Made by a program: the position numbers and the translations under genes
Shown: piece by piece, positions 11,829 to 23,800 of the stretch
How the letters are laid out: each line of letters begins with the position of its first letter
How positions within the stretch are numbered: position 1 is the stretch's first letter
NCBI GenBank assembly: GCA_034440575.1
Contig: JAOTOL010001661.1
Span: forward strand, 4,580,001-4,644,000
Source of the DNA: Imbricaverruca yamaguchii
Lineage: Eukaryota > Arthropoda > Thecostraca > Neoverrucidae
Direction: 5' to 3'
Length of the DNA stretch: 64,000 nucleotides
The notes under the pieces: model-generated
Databases searched by the model: none
Told to the model about the DNA's origin: nothing
The model's input: the letters and a program-made list of their open reading frames with translations, nothing else

Positions 11829-14800
11829 CTGCAACAACACCGACCGGTCACCAGTCGCACGCGGCGGGAACAGAACACCCTCAACAGTTTCACTTCACCA
11901 CACATTTGACGGCCATCAACCAGGGCCGATCCAGGTGCATCTAACCAGCGTCAAAGTATATCCATTAAGTCTGATAAACACGCCTTGAGGCGGACGAAGT
12001 GAATACAATGCATCACTTTACAGCATTTCAATGTAAATTTAGTACTCGAAGAAGACGTGCGCATCCAACCGTCATACAGGCCTTACGTCCAGCTGGCGCC
12101 GGACAACCAGAGCGGGCTGACAAGGTAAGGCCCAAAAGGTAGCCACCAGGGACCGACACCGGGGAAGGGAGGCCATGCAACGAATGACTTGGGCAGAACA
12201 GTAATTCAATTACTGGTAGGGGCCAATGCATAAAGGCAAGGATTGCTGCCGATTTGGTTGGTGAGGCCAAGGCAAAGATGGTAGCGGCCACGCTCCACGA
12301 AAAGGATAGAAAACTCCACCTCTGTCTCCAGTCACACATATTCCGTGCATGCCACCTGACACCTGACTTGCCACCTGCCACCTGATTGTTTGCCTGTCAC
12401 CTGACGTTTTGTTGCGACTCCAGGGCGTATCTACTGTGACATAACATCTGGCATCTCCAATGCCAGCTTCACAGGGGAGCTGGCTCAGCGTGCTGTACTA
12501 AACGGGAGTCAAACCGGCGCTGCGATACTGGACCAGCAGCCGGATCAGCAGCCGGACCAGCAGCCGGACCAGCAGACTGACCAGCAGCTGGACCAGCAGA
12601 CTGACCAGCAGCCGGGCCAGCAGCCGGACCAGCAGGCGGACCAGCAGCCGGTCATGGTCAATAACCCGACCTCGATTGACCATTCAAAGCATAATACTGT
12701 GGAAAGTTAGTTCCCATTTCCATCGAAACGCTGCTTTTCGCCTTTGCAAGAAAATAAGCCGAACTTTCTGCTATTATCATCGAGATCTGGGCAGAATGTA
12801 TGGTGCTGTTGTCGCCAATGACCGGAGCCTGAAGCATGTTTACTTCTCACTGATCTCCAAAACTGTGAGACTCATCAGGGTGTGACAATTTGGAAATGTA
12901 ACTGAAAAACTATACCCAACCAGGAGTGTATCCACATCATCCGTCCAAAATCGTGCCGCCTATTGGCATCTCGACAGATTCATGCCAATTTAAACATTTT
13001 AATTCGAAAACGAAGACAACATTAAGTATCCTTAGTTTTAGACCTGAGCGGTGATGCTGGCCACACATAAAACCTGAAACAAAGATACCCTTTTTGTCTA
13101 CAAGCGTATATATAACAATCGATATTTTAATTGAATATTTTGTGCTAGAAATTGAACACTTTATTTGCAATTGGCGTTCTACTACGAATGAATTTCGACA
13201 CTCCGGACCATATCTCCTACCTCCTATGAATTCCAGTAATTATACAATTTCCTCGTAGTTCTGAAAGAAACTACCGCTTCGCAAAGAACATTTACATGAT
13301 ATTGCATTGGTCCCAAATTACAAGACGGAGACAAGTTCAAGCTTCCTGTACGTAGACCGATATCGTTTTCCATAAAAGACGTGTGCTTCCGTTTTGATTT
13401 ACTCCAATATGTTACACGCATGTTACACGCAAATTATACTCACGGCATCAAATAGCTAAAACTTCACACCTTTCGGCGCCAGGAGATTACAGTGTAAATC
13501 CCCGTCTAAGCCCCCGTCCGGCACAGTTCGGCAGCGCCCGTCAGAGGCGGCGGCGCCGCACGAGCTCAGCTCTCCTCACCTGGAGGTGCTCTTTGCGGCT
13601 GAAGCGGCGGCCACATTCGCCGCACACGTGGTTGCGCGGCGCGTCCGACTGGCGGCGCGGCTGATGGTGGGACGGTCCCGGCTGGACGTCCACGCCGCCG
13701 CTGCCTGCACACGGACGCCGCCACAGCTGTTACACTCGCGCACGCGCACACGTACACACGCGAGCACGCCGGTTGGATGGTGCTAAACTAATTTGTTTTT
13801 TTAATTAGGTATGTGATGCCAAAACCAGTACGGCACGATGACGAAATTCGCCGTTCAGACCATGTTATTGAGTGTTTCAACACTCCATCGGAAACACTAG
13901 AGTCCTTGTAAGAGTTTTTGTTGTTGTTTCTATGAGCATAAGCATGGTTATTCCGATGTCATGCGTACAAAAGTGTTGAGGAAAGGAACGAAGAATGCAT
14001 AAACGCACACCTAGAAGTGGGACGGCAAAACGTCACCGGCAACGATGACCAATGAACATTCGGTAAGTTCGACCTATTTTCACTGCGATGATGGTGAGAA
14101 CTGCTATACGTACCGGTTCTCCGCCTGTGTACCGGTTGGTGTATGGCTGCAGCGATGGTTGTGACTTTACGACGCACTCAGCAGCTGATGACACGCGGCG
14201 TCGCCTGCCTCTCACCCTGGCAGGACGGGTAGGCACCGAGGGAAACCGAACCTCATACCTACACCAGATGCTCAGCTTAGTCACTGAGCTACCAGCGCCC
14301 TTGATGTACGGCTGTTCGTATTGGTCCTCGGCCTATGTATCGATTGCTGTACTGATGTACGTTCCCGTCCTCGGTCTATGCACCGATTGGTGTACGGCTG
14401 CACCTCCTGGTCCTCGGCATATGCACCGGTTCACGTTCAACTGTACCCACCGGCGCTCGGCCTGTGCACCGGTTAAAGTCTGGCCGTACGTACCCGAGTC
14501 GTCCGCGCTCAGGTCGGTGCCGCCCAGCGTGACGGTGGTGGGCGGCTGTTGCGGCGCGGCCCGCTCCCGGGGCGCCACGCTGCCGCTCTTCGTGTGCGAC
14601 ATCACGTGTTTGCGCACGTGCTCGCGACGGAAGAACGCCTTGCCGCACAGGTAGCACACGTGCTCCTTCTTGCCTGCGAGCGTCACCAACCGGGGTGAGA
14701 CAGTGTCCGACTGACTGCCCTAAACACCTTCGAAACACATTTGATCTAACGTCTCCCCGCATGCATAGCTAAGGCTGGAAACCATCGTGGGAGGGTGGGG

Positions 14801-17800
14801 GCTCGAGCCACATGGATACGTAAAGCTCCGTCTGAGGCATTGCCGGCGGTCGCCGAGCACGGATCACGCGCGTGGCTGTGTTGCCTGTGCGGCACGTCTG
14901 GAATGTCAGCTGCTCGGCGCGCCCGCTGTCGCCCGCCGCCGGAGCGCCCCGCCCCTGCTGTACCGGCGGCCACACGAGGGCCCCTATCGTCAGCTGGTCA
15001 TCTGTGCTTTAGGGCGCGTCGACCGGAACCACGGCCGATGCAACCTGAGGCGACAACACGTAGCAGGCCGACGGCACACGGAAGCGGCGGCGCGCCTCCG
15101 AACTCTGGACAGTGTGTCCGGTAGCGGATCGTGCTACACAACCGGCGAACCAGACCCGCCCGCCGTCTGGCAATGGCTCGGGCGGAAAGCCACGACCAGT
15201 GTGAGCGGCGGAGCGGGGATGGCCGAGTGGTTAAGGTGTCGGGCTATGGGTACCAAAGGTCCCGGGTTCGACTCTAGCGCCACCCAGGATATTTCCCAAT
15301 CCCGCGGCCCATCGGCGAAACAGTGTGGGCGGCGCCATTAGCCGTGAATGTGCATAAAGTCTGTCGTGAACCAATCAATAAACAAACAAACAAACAAACA
15401 GTGTGAGCGGGTCACAATGGGACAGGAAACGCGATCTTCGGTGAAAATGATCGTGCTAAGGTTCGTGCAGGTCATGCTGGGTGCAGTCACTTACCGGTGT
15501 GAGTCTTGCGGTGGCGACGCATGTGCTCGCGGCGCAGGAACGTGCTACCGCACAGGTCACACGGGTGCCGAGGAGCCGGCTCGTCCAGTGGCGGGTCTGC
15601 CGGCCGCACCCATCACCGGTCAATCACGGGTCACTTATGGGGCATTCACGGACCACTCACGAGTCACTTGTGGGGCACTCGCTTGAGGCATTCGCGGATC
15701 ACCCACGGGTCGATCGCACATCGTGCACAGGCTACACACGAATGGTAAGTCCAGGAGAGAGCGAGAGAAACTACACATCAATCGGTATAACCATCATGCA
15801 CCTACAATGCGCGGCTCGCTCAGAAGTCACCAGTCGATCATTCATAGACTATTCACAGATCACACAAGACCACTCATAGGGCAAACAATGGCCATTCACA
15901 GGTCACACACAAACCATTCACAGGCCACACAAGCCTATGAGGTCCACAAGCCACACACATTTGACTATTGACAGGACACTGCTCGAGTGTTGCACCGCGG
16001 AGCGCCGCGGCGACCACGCTACTCACTTGGCGACCATCCACCGCATCCACCTGTCTCTCGGTCAGGGGTCACCAACGAGCAGATGTCGCAACACATGAAG
16101 GTAGATGAACACCAGTCACGCAAGTGGTGGTGGGCAGGGGGATTAGAGGAGCAGAACGGAAATAGACTGTTCGTCAGTAGGTTACGATGGGCTTAATCTT
16201 GGTTTTAATGGATGAAGGAAGCATTGGGTCTTTGCTATGTGCCCCTCCATCAAATTCTGCTAAAAAACAAAGATATCGTAAAATGTCCATACAACCCCCA
16301 ACAAAAACGTAAAAATCACGAGCTTTCCTTGAGCCAGGTTCCCGACATGCCCTTGTCAGTCAGTTGGCATATCCACTGATCCAGTTCGAAAGTGGTCAAT
16401 TTGACGACATTTTGCAACAATGTAAATTGTGTGCACCTTCTGATAAGGTAACTACACCTTGATGACTTTTCAGTGCGTTCGTCCAAAAGTTGTGGCTCTT
16501 TAAGACAGTGTAAAATAATTGACGATGTGACCTGGAAATTCACAGTTAATGGAATTGTGCTATTTCATCCTTGTCTTAGGTTTTTGCGAGTTTGCCACAT
16601 GATGTATGGGCAGTCTCATACACACGACTGCGAAATACTGTAAAATGCATCTGACTGAAATGAAAGTCATTCCGCTTTTTTAATCCTTAAGTGGCGATCC
16701 TTTATTTTCTTCCAATCTTTCACTATTCTGAAGCAAATTCTTTATTCATCCACACAGTTAATGGTGAAGTAATTTTAGAACACTGCTTTAAGAATCTTCG
16801 GATAGTTTACAACGGATTCAACTGCCATGTCGTGCAGAGTCGCCAACCAGTCGGGTTCTTCCGGCGCGGTCCGGTCGCGGGTGGACACGGTAGTCCCGCC
16901 GGCTGTGGGATTTGAACCTACCATCTCACGATCAAGAAACCAGCGCCCTATCGGCTGAGCCACCGTGACGCGAGCTTAACGCCCCCCCCCACCATGACCC
17001 CACCCATCCGTCCACGTTGCTAATATGGAATAATTCGCGAGTAAATGTGAACGGCTGATGTTTTTTTGGGGGAGTTTATGGACGCATCGACTGCAGTGGT
17101 CATGCTGCACCACGACTGATGCGAAAACCACCAACATAGATTATCTGACGCGGCACAGCATTTCGCTGTACCTTGCGCTTAGCTGCGCAATACTTCGCCA
17201 TCTTGTCTTCAAACTGTCGAGACAACTCACAAGCCGAACAGGTACACATACCATCGGACAACACAAGCACCTCGCCACTGTTCCATATTCAGGGTTTGAA
17301 GATGAGGAGTACGAGGCCTGGGTGTGAGGATTCACCGGACTGGTGTGGGCCGGATATACATGCTGTGGAGCGGCAGGCCAGTCAGACACTGCAACGGGGC
17401 TGGTCAGCGGCTGGTTAGTGAGTTATTAGGGCTTTAGGGCGCATCGACTTCTACGGTCATGTAGCGCTTTGTCAGAGGCCGCGATCGCACCGGGTAGACC
17501 GTCGTCGTCTATCGCCAATGCCGCTTGTCCGAATTGGTCCACAAACCCACCGACATTTTGGCTTTAGGGCACATCAAATGCATTGATCACGTAGTGGACC
17601 CATCCACATGGCCCTCTGGAAGTGAATAGGCTGACTACGGAAAAACCGAACACGTATTCAGATTACCAAAATAAACGCTCCCCCCCCCCCCCTTCCACCG
17701 CTACGAGGTGGTCTGATCCCAGCGCACGTCTGCCCCGCACTATTTCACTGCGACATCGAAAACATCATCAGATCTGTTGGACGTCTGCTGTCCGAAACAT

Positions 17801-20800
17801 TGTGACCATTGTTACGGCAGGTGATTGTTATACACTGACGCATTGTTACGACAGACAACCGCCATCACAGCATTTGCTGTGTTTGTATCGTTTTACACGT
17901 GGAATTGTCAGCGTACAACAAATATAACCAGCATTACTTCTGCTCTTTTCACATTTGGACGCCACAGGCAGTTCTGACGTCATCGGAAGTTGTGACGTCC
18001 TGACCGTGTGCTCTGCACTCCACCAAACATGAATCCCAGGACAATGCTGGGTCAGGACCAGTGGTCGAGCCTGACCCTGCGTCAGAGACCAATGCACCGG
18101 ATCGGAGACCACTCGACAGGACCGGAGTGGACCTGCACCTACTTAGTCCACTCTACTTGGTTGGACACATCCCAGGTGGTGGCGGCGCTTCGATTGCACT
18201 GCGGCAGTCTGCAACTGACCGTGCATAATGTGTCATGACGGTTGCTATGCGTCCGCCTAGCAACCGTCATGAACTGTGCAAGTTCTCCCCTCCTCTGCAA
18301 AACGTGCGTCGTGCAGAAAGCTTCGGGACTTCGCATTACAAAGCGCCAATTCGGCCCCGTTTTTGGCCAATTGTACACTAAGTCCGGCCAGAAATTGTCC
18401 GCGGGCTGCACGTGCCAGCGGCACCATATTGGGACCACATGGTCCGGTGGACCGACATAGTACTTGTCCGTGAGAGAACCACACTACGTCGTGCAGTTCG
18501 ACTTCGTAATGGTCCGCGAATGGAGCGTCTGTAGTCCAAAACATCACTGGTCGATGTGCCCAGGGTCGAGCGATGAGGCAAGTCACAACCCGACGGCGGT
18601 GAAGCGAGTCACACCGGACGCTTCCACTTCGAGAGACACAGACACCGGCATACAGCACAGCACAGCACAGCACGCCACCTCAGTCCGTCACACCTCCCCC
18701 GGGTACTGCGGGCTACCCCCGGACGCCCAGCGCACGGCCACCGTCCGCGAGAGACACGAGCCGGCGGCTGGCGACTCCCCCTGCCCTGGTCAGCGGGCGC
18801 CGAAGGGACCCGCCCGGCCAGACGGCGGCCCACTCACCGGGGCCGGGCTGCGGCCGACTCACCGTGCGTGTGCCAGTGCCGCTGCAGGTGGTACCGCCGC
18901 AGGAAGGTGCTACCACACTGCTGACACACGTGCGGCCGCTCGCGACCGTCGGCGGACGGCGCCGGCCCCGGCGGCGGTACGTACCCGGGCTCTGCAGCAC
19001 ATACACACACACCGTGTCCGGTCAGGGGCGGCCGACCCTCGCCCGTCCCGCCGGCTCCCACAGCGCACCCACACCTGTCGCGCGACTCCCGTCAGGGGTA
19101 GCAGGCCCACACCTGTCTCGCGGGTCCCGTCAGCGCACCCACACCTGTCTCGCGGGTCCGGTCAGCGGCGGGCCCACGCATGTCCCACGGGTCCGGTCAG
19201 GGGTGGCGACCTTCGCCTGTCTCGCGGGCCAGGTCGGGGTTGCCGACCCCCTCCTGTCTCGCGGGTCATGTCAGGGGTGGCCACCCCACCTGTGGCAGCG
19301 GCTGCCGTCAACAGTTTCGAGCCCGCGCCAGCCACAGGCCAGGATGCCACGCCAACCACAGACTGGGATGCCACCCCAACCACAGACCGGGATGCCACGC
19401 CAACCACAGGCCAAAATGCCACGTAGGCCACACAGTCTGAGTCCGCCCTCACATACCTACCACGCCCTCACATACTTATCACACCCTCACATACCTATCA
19501 CGCCCTCACATACCTACCACGCCCTCACCTACTTATCACACCCTCACATACCTATCACGCCCTCACATACCTATCACGCCCTCACATACCTATCACGCCC
19601 TCACATACCTATCACGCCCTCACATACCTACCACGCTCTTACATACTTACCACCCTTTCACAATAGTCTGCACTCTCACGTCGGTCACGATTTCGTCTGA
19701 CATCTGCCGCAGGGCTATTGACCACATACACAAGCCCGCCGGTGTGTCTGGTCATGTACTGACCTGTCACGCGGGCTAGCAGCCTCGGCTATCGAGTTCC
19801 GGCCGGACGGAGGGACGAGCACCACAGTCTGAGAGGAGAATGAACCGCACCCACGACCGCCGAGTCACAGCAGCTCAGGACCGGGCGGCGGGGCGAGCAC
19901 CACGGTGCGCGGGGAGACAATGGACCGCACCCTCGACCGACCTAGACACCCAGACACAAAGCCCGGCTGCGGACCGCAGCCGGCAGGATCCAGACGATCC
20001 GTGCGCCGGATCCGTAGCCCCGGATACAGAGGCGGAGCCGCGCACACCGAGACACAGGGCGCGGAGCCGCAACTCCGGCGCGCACTCGACGCGCGTGCAG
20101 ATCCAAGCACGAGCTATGGCTGACCGTCCTGAAGCCAAGTAGCGAGACGTCGGACGGGAACTTGGCTGGCGCTCAGCCAACAACACCAGACCTGAGTATC
20201 TACGAACGGGGCTCGAGGCGTATAACCCGGACACAACCTTCAAAGCAACACCCACTGAATGCACACTGCCACGACTCAAGACGCAGAGCTGAAACTGGAC
20301 ACAAAATTGAAGGCACCGTCTGTACTGCCCGTGACTGCCCGTTTGTACAAGTCCACAATGGTTAGTTAAGCAGCCAACATCAGCGGCAGTAATTAGCTAG
20401 TTATTTGGGCTTCAGGGCGCTTCGACCAGAGTCGATCACTCGCGACCATCGGTGACAGTAAGTACCGCCGCAATTTGCCGCGGCCCCGTACAGACCGCGG
20501 CAAATTGCGGTGCGGGGACGCGCCGCAGCCGCGTCCCCGCACCGGTGCACACGAGCCGCGGTAACCGACACGGTGTGCGTCTGCAGTTGGAAATTGTATG
20601 GACTTCCGCGTTGTGGGCGCGTACGTGGCTCCACCGCGGTCTGAATCGCGCCGCATTGCTTGAGCAGCACCGGCAGCACACATGGGACGCACGGATCGTG
20701 CCGCCGGAAAAGCCGACACGTCCTACTCCACCACGTGAACTGAGCAGCACGGGCGGGTCTGACCTCACGTCCGTCCCAGAGAGACTAATCCTGTCGTCTG

Positions 20801-23800
20801 CGGCGGCCAAGCTCTAACGTAGTGCACGGCCGACGCCACACGGCGCTGCTATTTCTCGCGTCGCGTCGGCCGCGGGCGGACGAGAAGAGATCGCCACCGC
20901 CTGGCCGGTGTCGAACCGAGATCGCTCACATGATCGGATCCTTCCGACGTCTCGCCGGCGCAGACCGGGGCTCGGTCGCGACCGCAGTGACGGCGCCGCG
21001 GCATCCGCCCGGCCCGCGGGTTTGCACCGCCGCCGCTCGGGCTGCACAGACCCGCAAATCCGCACCACCACGACCAGCGTCCGCGGTGCCACCACAGCCG
21101 GCTGACGCTGCCCGGCCGGCGAGCTGGCACCAGAACGAGTCCGGCTCGCCTGGTGGGGCCTCTCCGCCCACGCCGCTCCGGCCCGCGGGATAGACAGCGC
21201 ACTCACGCCGCCACAGCTGGGTTCGTCTAGCAGCCAGAATTGCACCACCACTGTCAGCAGCCCCCCGCCGCCAACAGCTTGCTAACAGCTCAACACACAG
21301 ACGCGACCGCAACATGTCGCTGCCGCCACGCGGCGCCTCGCAGTGTCTCGCGGTTCGTTAGTGGCCACCGCAGCCGACGGCAGATACTAATTAGGTCTCA
21401 TGAGACAGCACCCGGCGACCCGCTAGCACCGAGGAGCCGGAAACGCCGCCGGCACCATTGTTGGCTGCGGAAGTTTCCGAAACTTGCGGAAATCAGTGGC
21501 TCGGCGTGACACGATATAATAAATTTACTGCAAGCCCAGGACAGCGCCCGGAAAGCATTTTACAACTTGTACTAAATGGTCACATAAATTACCTTCCACA
21601 ACGAGCTACCCGGCTTGATAAGCACGTACGCGATGAATTCATCGAGGCCCAATCGCGCGATGGTTGCGGACTATCACGCCCGATTTGTACAGCCCAGATA
21701 ACCCGGTGGGCAGGGCGTTGTCAGCACTGGCCGCCTCTGCATTGACAATATAATTCAGGTCGCAACACGCCACCACACCTGGCCCGAGGTTGAGAGCAGC
21801 AGCCGGCCACCATGTCGGCTCCGACAATGATAGTCTCAGCTCCGGCAATGACAATGGCAGTGTCAGCTCCGACAATGATAGTGTCAGCTCCGGCAATGAC
21901 AGTGTCGGCTCCGACAATGATAGTGTCAGCTCCGGCAATGATAGTGTCAGCTCCGACAATGATAGTCTCAGCTCCGGCAATGACAGTGTCGGCTCCGGCA
22001 ATGATAGTGTCAGCTCCGACAATGATAGTCTCAGCTCCGGCAATGATAGTGTCAGCTCCGACAATGATAGTCTCAGCTCCGGCAATGACAGTGTCGGCTC
22101 CGACAATGATAGTGTCAGCTCCGACAATGATAGTCTCAGCTCCGGCAATGACAGTGTCGGCTCCGACAATGATAGTGTCAGCTCCGGCAATGATAGTGTC
22201 AGCTCCGACAATGATAGTGTCAGCTCCGGCAATGACGATGGCAGTGTCAGCTCCGACAATGACGACGACAATGGCAGTGTCAGCTCCGACGATGACGACG
22301 ACAGTGTCAGTGTCAGCTCCGACAATGACAATGACAATGTCAGCTCCGACAATTACAATGGCAATGTCAGTTCCGACAATGGCAATGGCAGTGCGAGCTC
22401 CGACATTGACAGTGGCAATGTCAGCTCCGACAACGGCAATGACAATGTCAGCTCCGACAATGAGAATGACAGTGTCAGCTCCGACATTGACAGTGGCAAT
22501 GTCAGCTCCGACAATGCCAACCGACTGTCCAGCTGACAGGACAAGATGCCGCTCACCCAAACCGGACCGTCAGCGCGGATCGGCCCACGTCGCTAATCGC
22601 GCCGACTGATGGCGCGGGCCACCCATCGACTGTCCGTCCGTTCACGATGGATGCGATGGGGAGGGGGCGCAGATGCGAGCGGTCGACGATGACCTCCGTG
22701 ATTTACGCCCCGACAGAGGTCGCCGAGGTCCGACCGGGAGTATGCATGTCCCGGCACGGGTGGGCTAGGTCACACTGGGGGTGTGCGCCCTGACAGGGAT
22801 CGGCGAGGTCAGACTGTTGAATGGCGAGGTCAGCAAGGATGAGGTCAGACGTCACAGGTCGCTGGGCACCAAAGACCGGTGCATCGTTAATCCACGACAT
22901 CCACAGCCAGGATGGAGGTTACACTGCATTGTGCTGCATACAACCCACACCAGTCCACAGTCTGGAATGTGGGGGTCACGGCATCTAGTCAGTGGTCTGA
23001 AATTCCGAGATCTGAGTGGAAACAAACACCGAATAAAAACTTGTTGTCGCCCAATGGGAGCTTTCCGGACGGAAAGTTTCGTCTCGTTAAATTGGCCGCC
23101 GCAAACCTTCACACAATAGTCAGCTGCAGCTGCACCAAGTTGCACCACAACACGTTCTTCATGTTGACGCTATTAGCGCCGTGCCGGCTGACGCAGTCCT
23201 TCGTGTCCTGACGTCATTTCCGGCCCACTGTGCTTCCGAACCGAAGCTGTCGCGAGTTTTCGCGCCCCGCCAACTCCACTCCATTCACGAAAGCAGAAAT
23301 CCGAGACACTGCTCCCGGCTGGACGATTATTGCGGTTGGAAATGCGAATTCATCACCAAGGAGGGACAACACCCCAACGAACCCAGACTTGCCGGGAGCT
23401 CCTCCCTGTACCGGAAGTTCCGGTGGTTGTTTCGTTCTTTACGACGCGTCGGCTGCTGGGCCTCATACAGACATCAATTTATCACGTCGATTGATCGCAG
23501 GCGAATAGTGGCGATAGGTGGGAATCGAACCCACAATCTTTAGGTTGGGATACGGGCACCACACCCCTGGACTGGAGCGGGGATGGCCGAGTGGTTAAGG
23601 TGTTGAGCTCTGGGTACCAAAGGATATCCTGGGTTCAACACTCACCACTTGGGATATTTCCAAAACCAGCGGCCCACCGGCGAAACAGTGTGGGCGGCGC
23701 CATTAGCCGTGATCGTGCAAAAAGTGCGTAAAAAAACACCCAACAAACAACACCCCTGGACTACTCGCCTCCGTACCTGAGGTTCGCGGATGCTTTAAAC

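Noticed and set aside
15209..15290. A tRNA-Ser or tRNA-Leu gene
   Set aside because: The A- and B-boxes are present, but the sequence continues into a SINE body with target-site duplications and lacks a proper paired acceptor stem.
18464..19700. Plus-strand frames of 278-320 residues
   Set aside because: They are antisense to exon 4 and continue through three minisatellites.
21639..22609. Repeat proteins on both strands
   Set aside because: The 21-bp array yields them automatically; there is no start, splice or flank support.
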